Assembly: GCA_015223015.1 (NCBI GenBank)
Contig: JADFWK010000020.1
Coordinates: 1 to 5,334, forward strand
Direction of reading: 5' to 3'
DNA: 5,334 bases
Source: Pseudomonadota bacterium
GTDB lineage: Bacteria > Desulfobacterota > DSM-4660 > Desulfatiglandales > B25-G16
Shown: piece after piece, positions 5,196-5,334 of the stretch
Numbering within the stretch: position 1 is the first letter of the stretch
Layout: the number at the start of each line of letters is the position of its first letter
The notes under the pieces: generated by a model
Database searches by the model: none
Told to the model about the DNA's origin: nothing
Seen by the model: only the letters and a program-made list of their open reading frames with translations
Translations under genes and position numbers: made by a program

Positions 5196-5334
5196 CCAAA
5201 AACCGTACCGATACGCTCGAAGGTCTCAGGGTTACCTGAAATATTCCTTGCTATGCGATTATATTCTTTCAGGCGAAGAGTCATTCGTATTTTCCAGGCA
5301 ATACTTTCGCCACACACAATCCAGGTGATCACAA
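5192..5334 (-). CDS. Possible 3' end of an upstream gene, cut by the window edge
   Basis: An open frame of 46 codons enters from the right edge and ends in TAA inside the outer arm of the palindrome. Its end reads RLKEYNRIARNISGNPETFERIGTVFG, which has a protein-like mix of charged and hydrophobic residues and a helical look; no family is recognised. Orientation matches all other genes. A caution: a plus-strand frame across the same bases is also open (5196-5334), so the absence of stops alone is weak evidence. The start and most of any protein lie outside the window. Confidence 0.4.
   Translation of the reverse strand, partial: VITWIVCGESIAWKIRMTLRLKEYNRIARNISGNPETFERIGTVFG

Overview
The window looks like an accessory signalling region from a free-living Gram-negative bacterium. 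The most likely group is Desulfobacterota (deltaproteobacteria) or a relative. This rests on the style of the soluble PAS-hybrid histidine kinase (H-box GGIAHNFNNLL, C-terminal receiver), the small Cys-rich and helical hypothetical proteins, moderate GC content, purine-rich GAGG-type ribosome binding sites, and an AT-rich degenerate spacer repeat of a kind common in such genomes. The assignment is inference; no marker gene is present.

Every convincing gene is on the minus strand, so the window reads from high to low coordinates. At the right edge is the possible 3' end of an upstream gene (5192-5334). Its stop codon lies in the outer arm of a 312-bp imperfect nested palindrome (4884-5195) with a GC-rich 84-nt core hairpin. 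After an 80-nt leader comes a four-gene block: an 89-aa protein with a possible Bro-N-like pattern (4534-4803), a stand-alone receiver (4077-4514), a 114-aa helical protein of unknown function (3700-4044) and a 68-aa Cys4 protein (3490-3696). Gaps are 19, 32 and 3 nt, so this is probably one operon.

A 435-bp gene-free stretch (3055-3489) follows. It holds a weak candidate terminator, a nested dyad and a leader hairpin. Next is a two-gene operon: a 407-aa FIST-domain sensor protein (1831-3054) and, 4 nt later, a 559-aa soluble hybrid histidine kinase (147-1826). The left end (1-146) holds a 12-bp palindrome and an AT-rich degenerate repeat tract.

A FIST protein translationally linked to a cytoplasmic hybrid kinase matches the layout of NosP/NahK and VpsV/VpsS pairs, in which the FIST protein binds a ligand (haem/NO in NosP) and controls the kinase. 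The working model is: FIST protein senses, kinase autophosphorylates on His203, phosphate passes to its own receiver (Asp491) and perhaps on to the stand-alone receiver (Asp52) of the neighbouring block. The outputs are unknown. The two most novel items are the palindromic element and the small-protein operon around the lone receiver.
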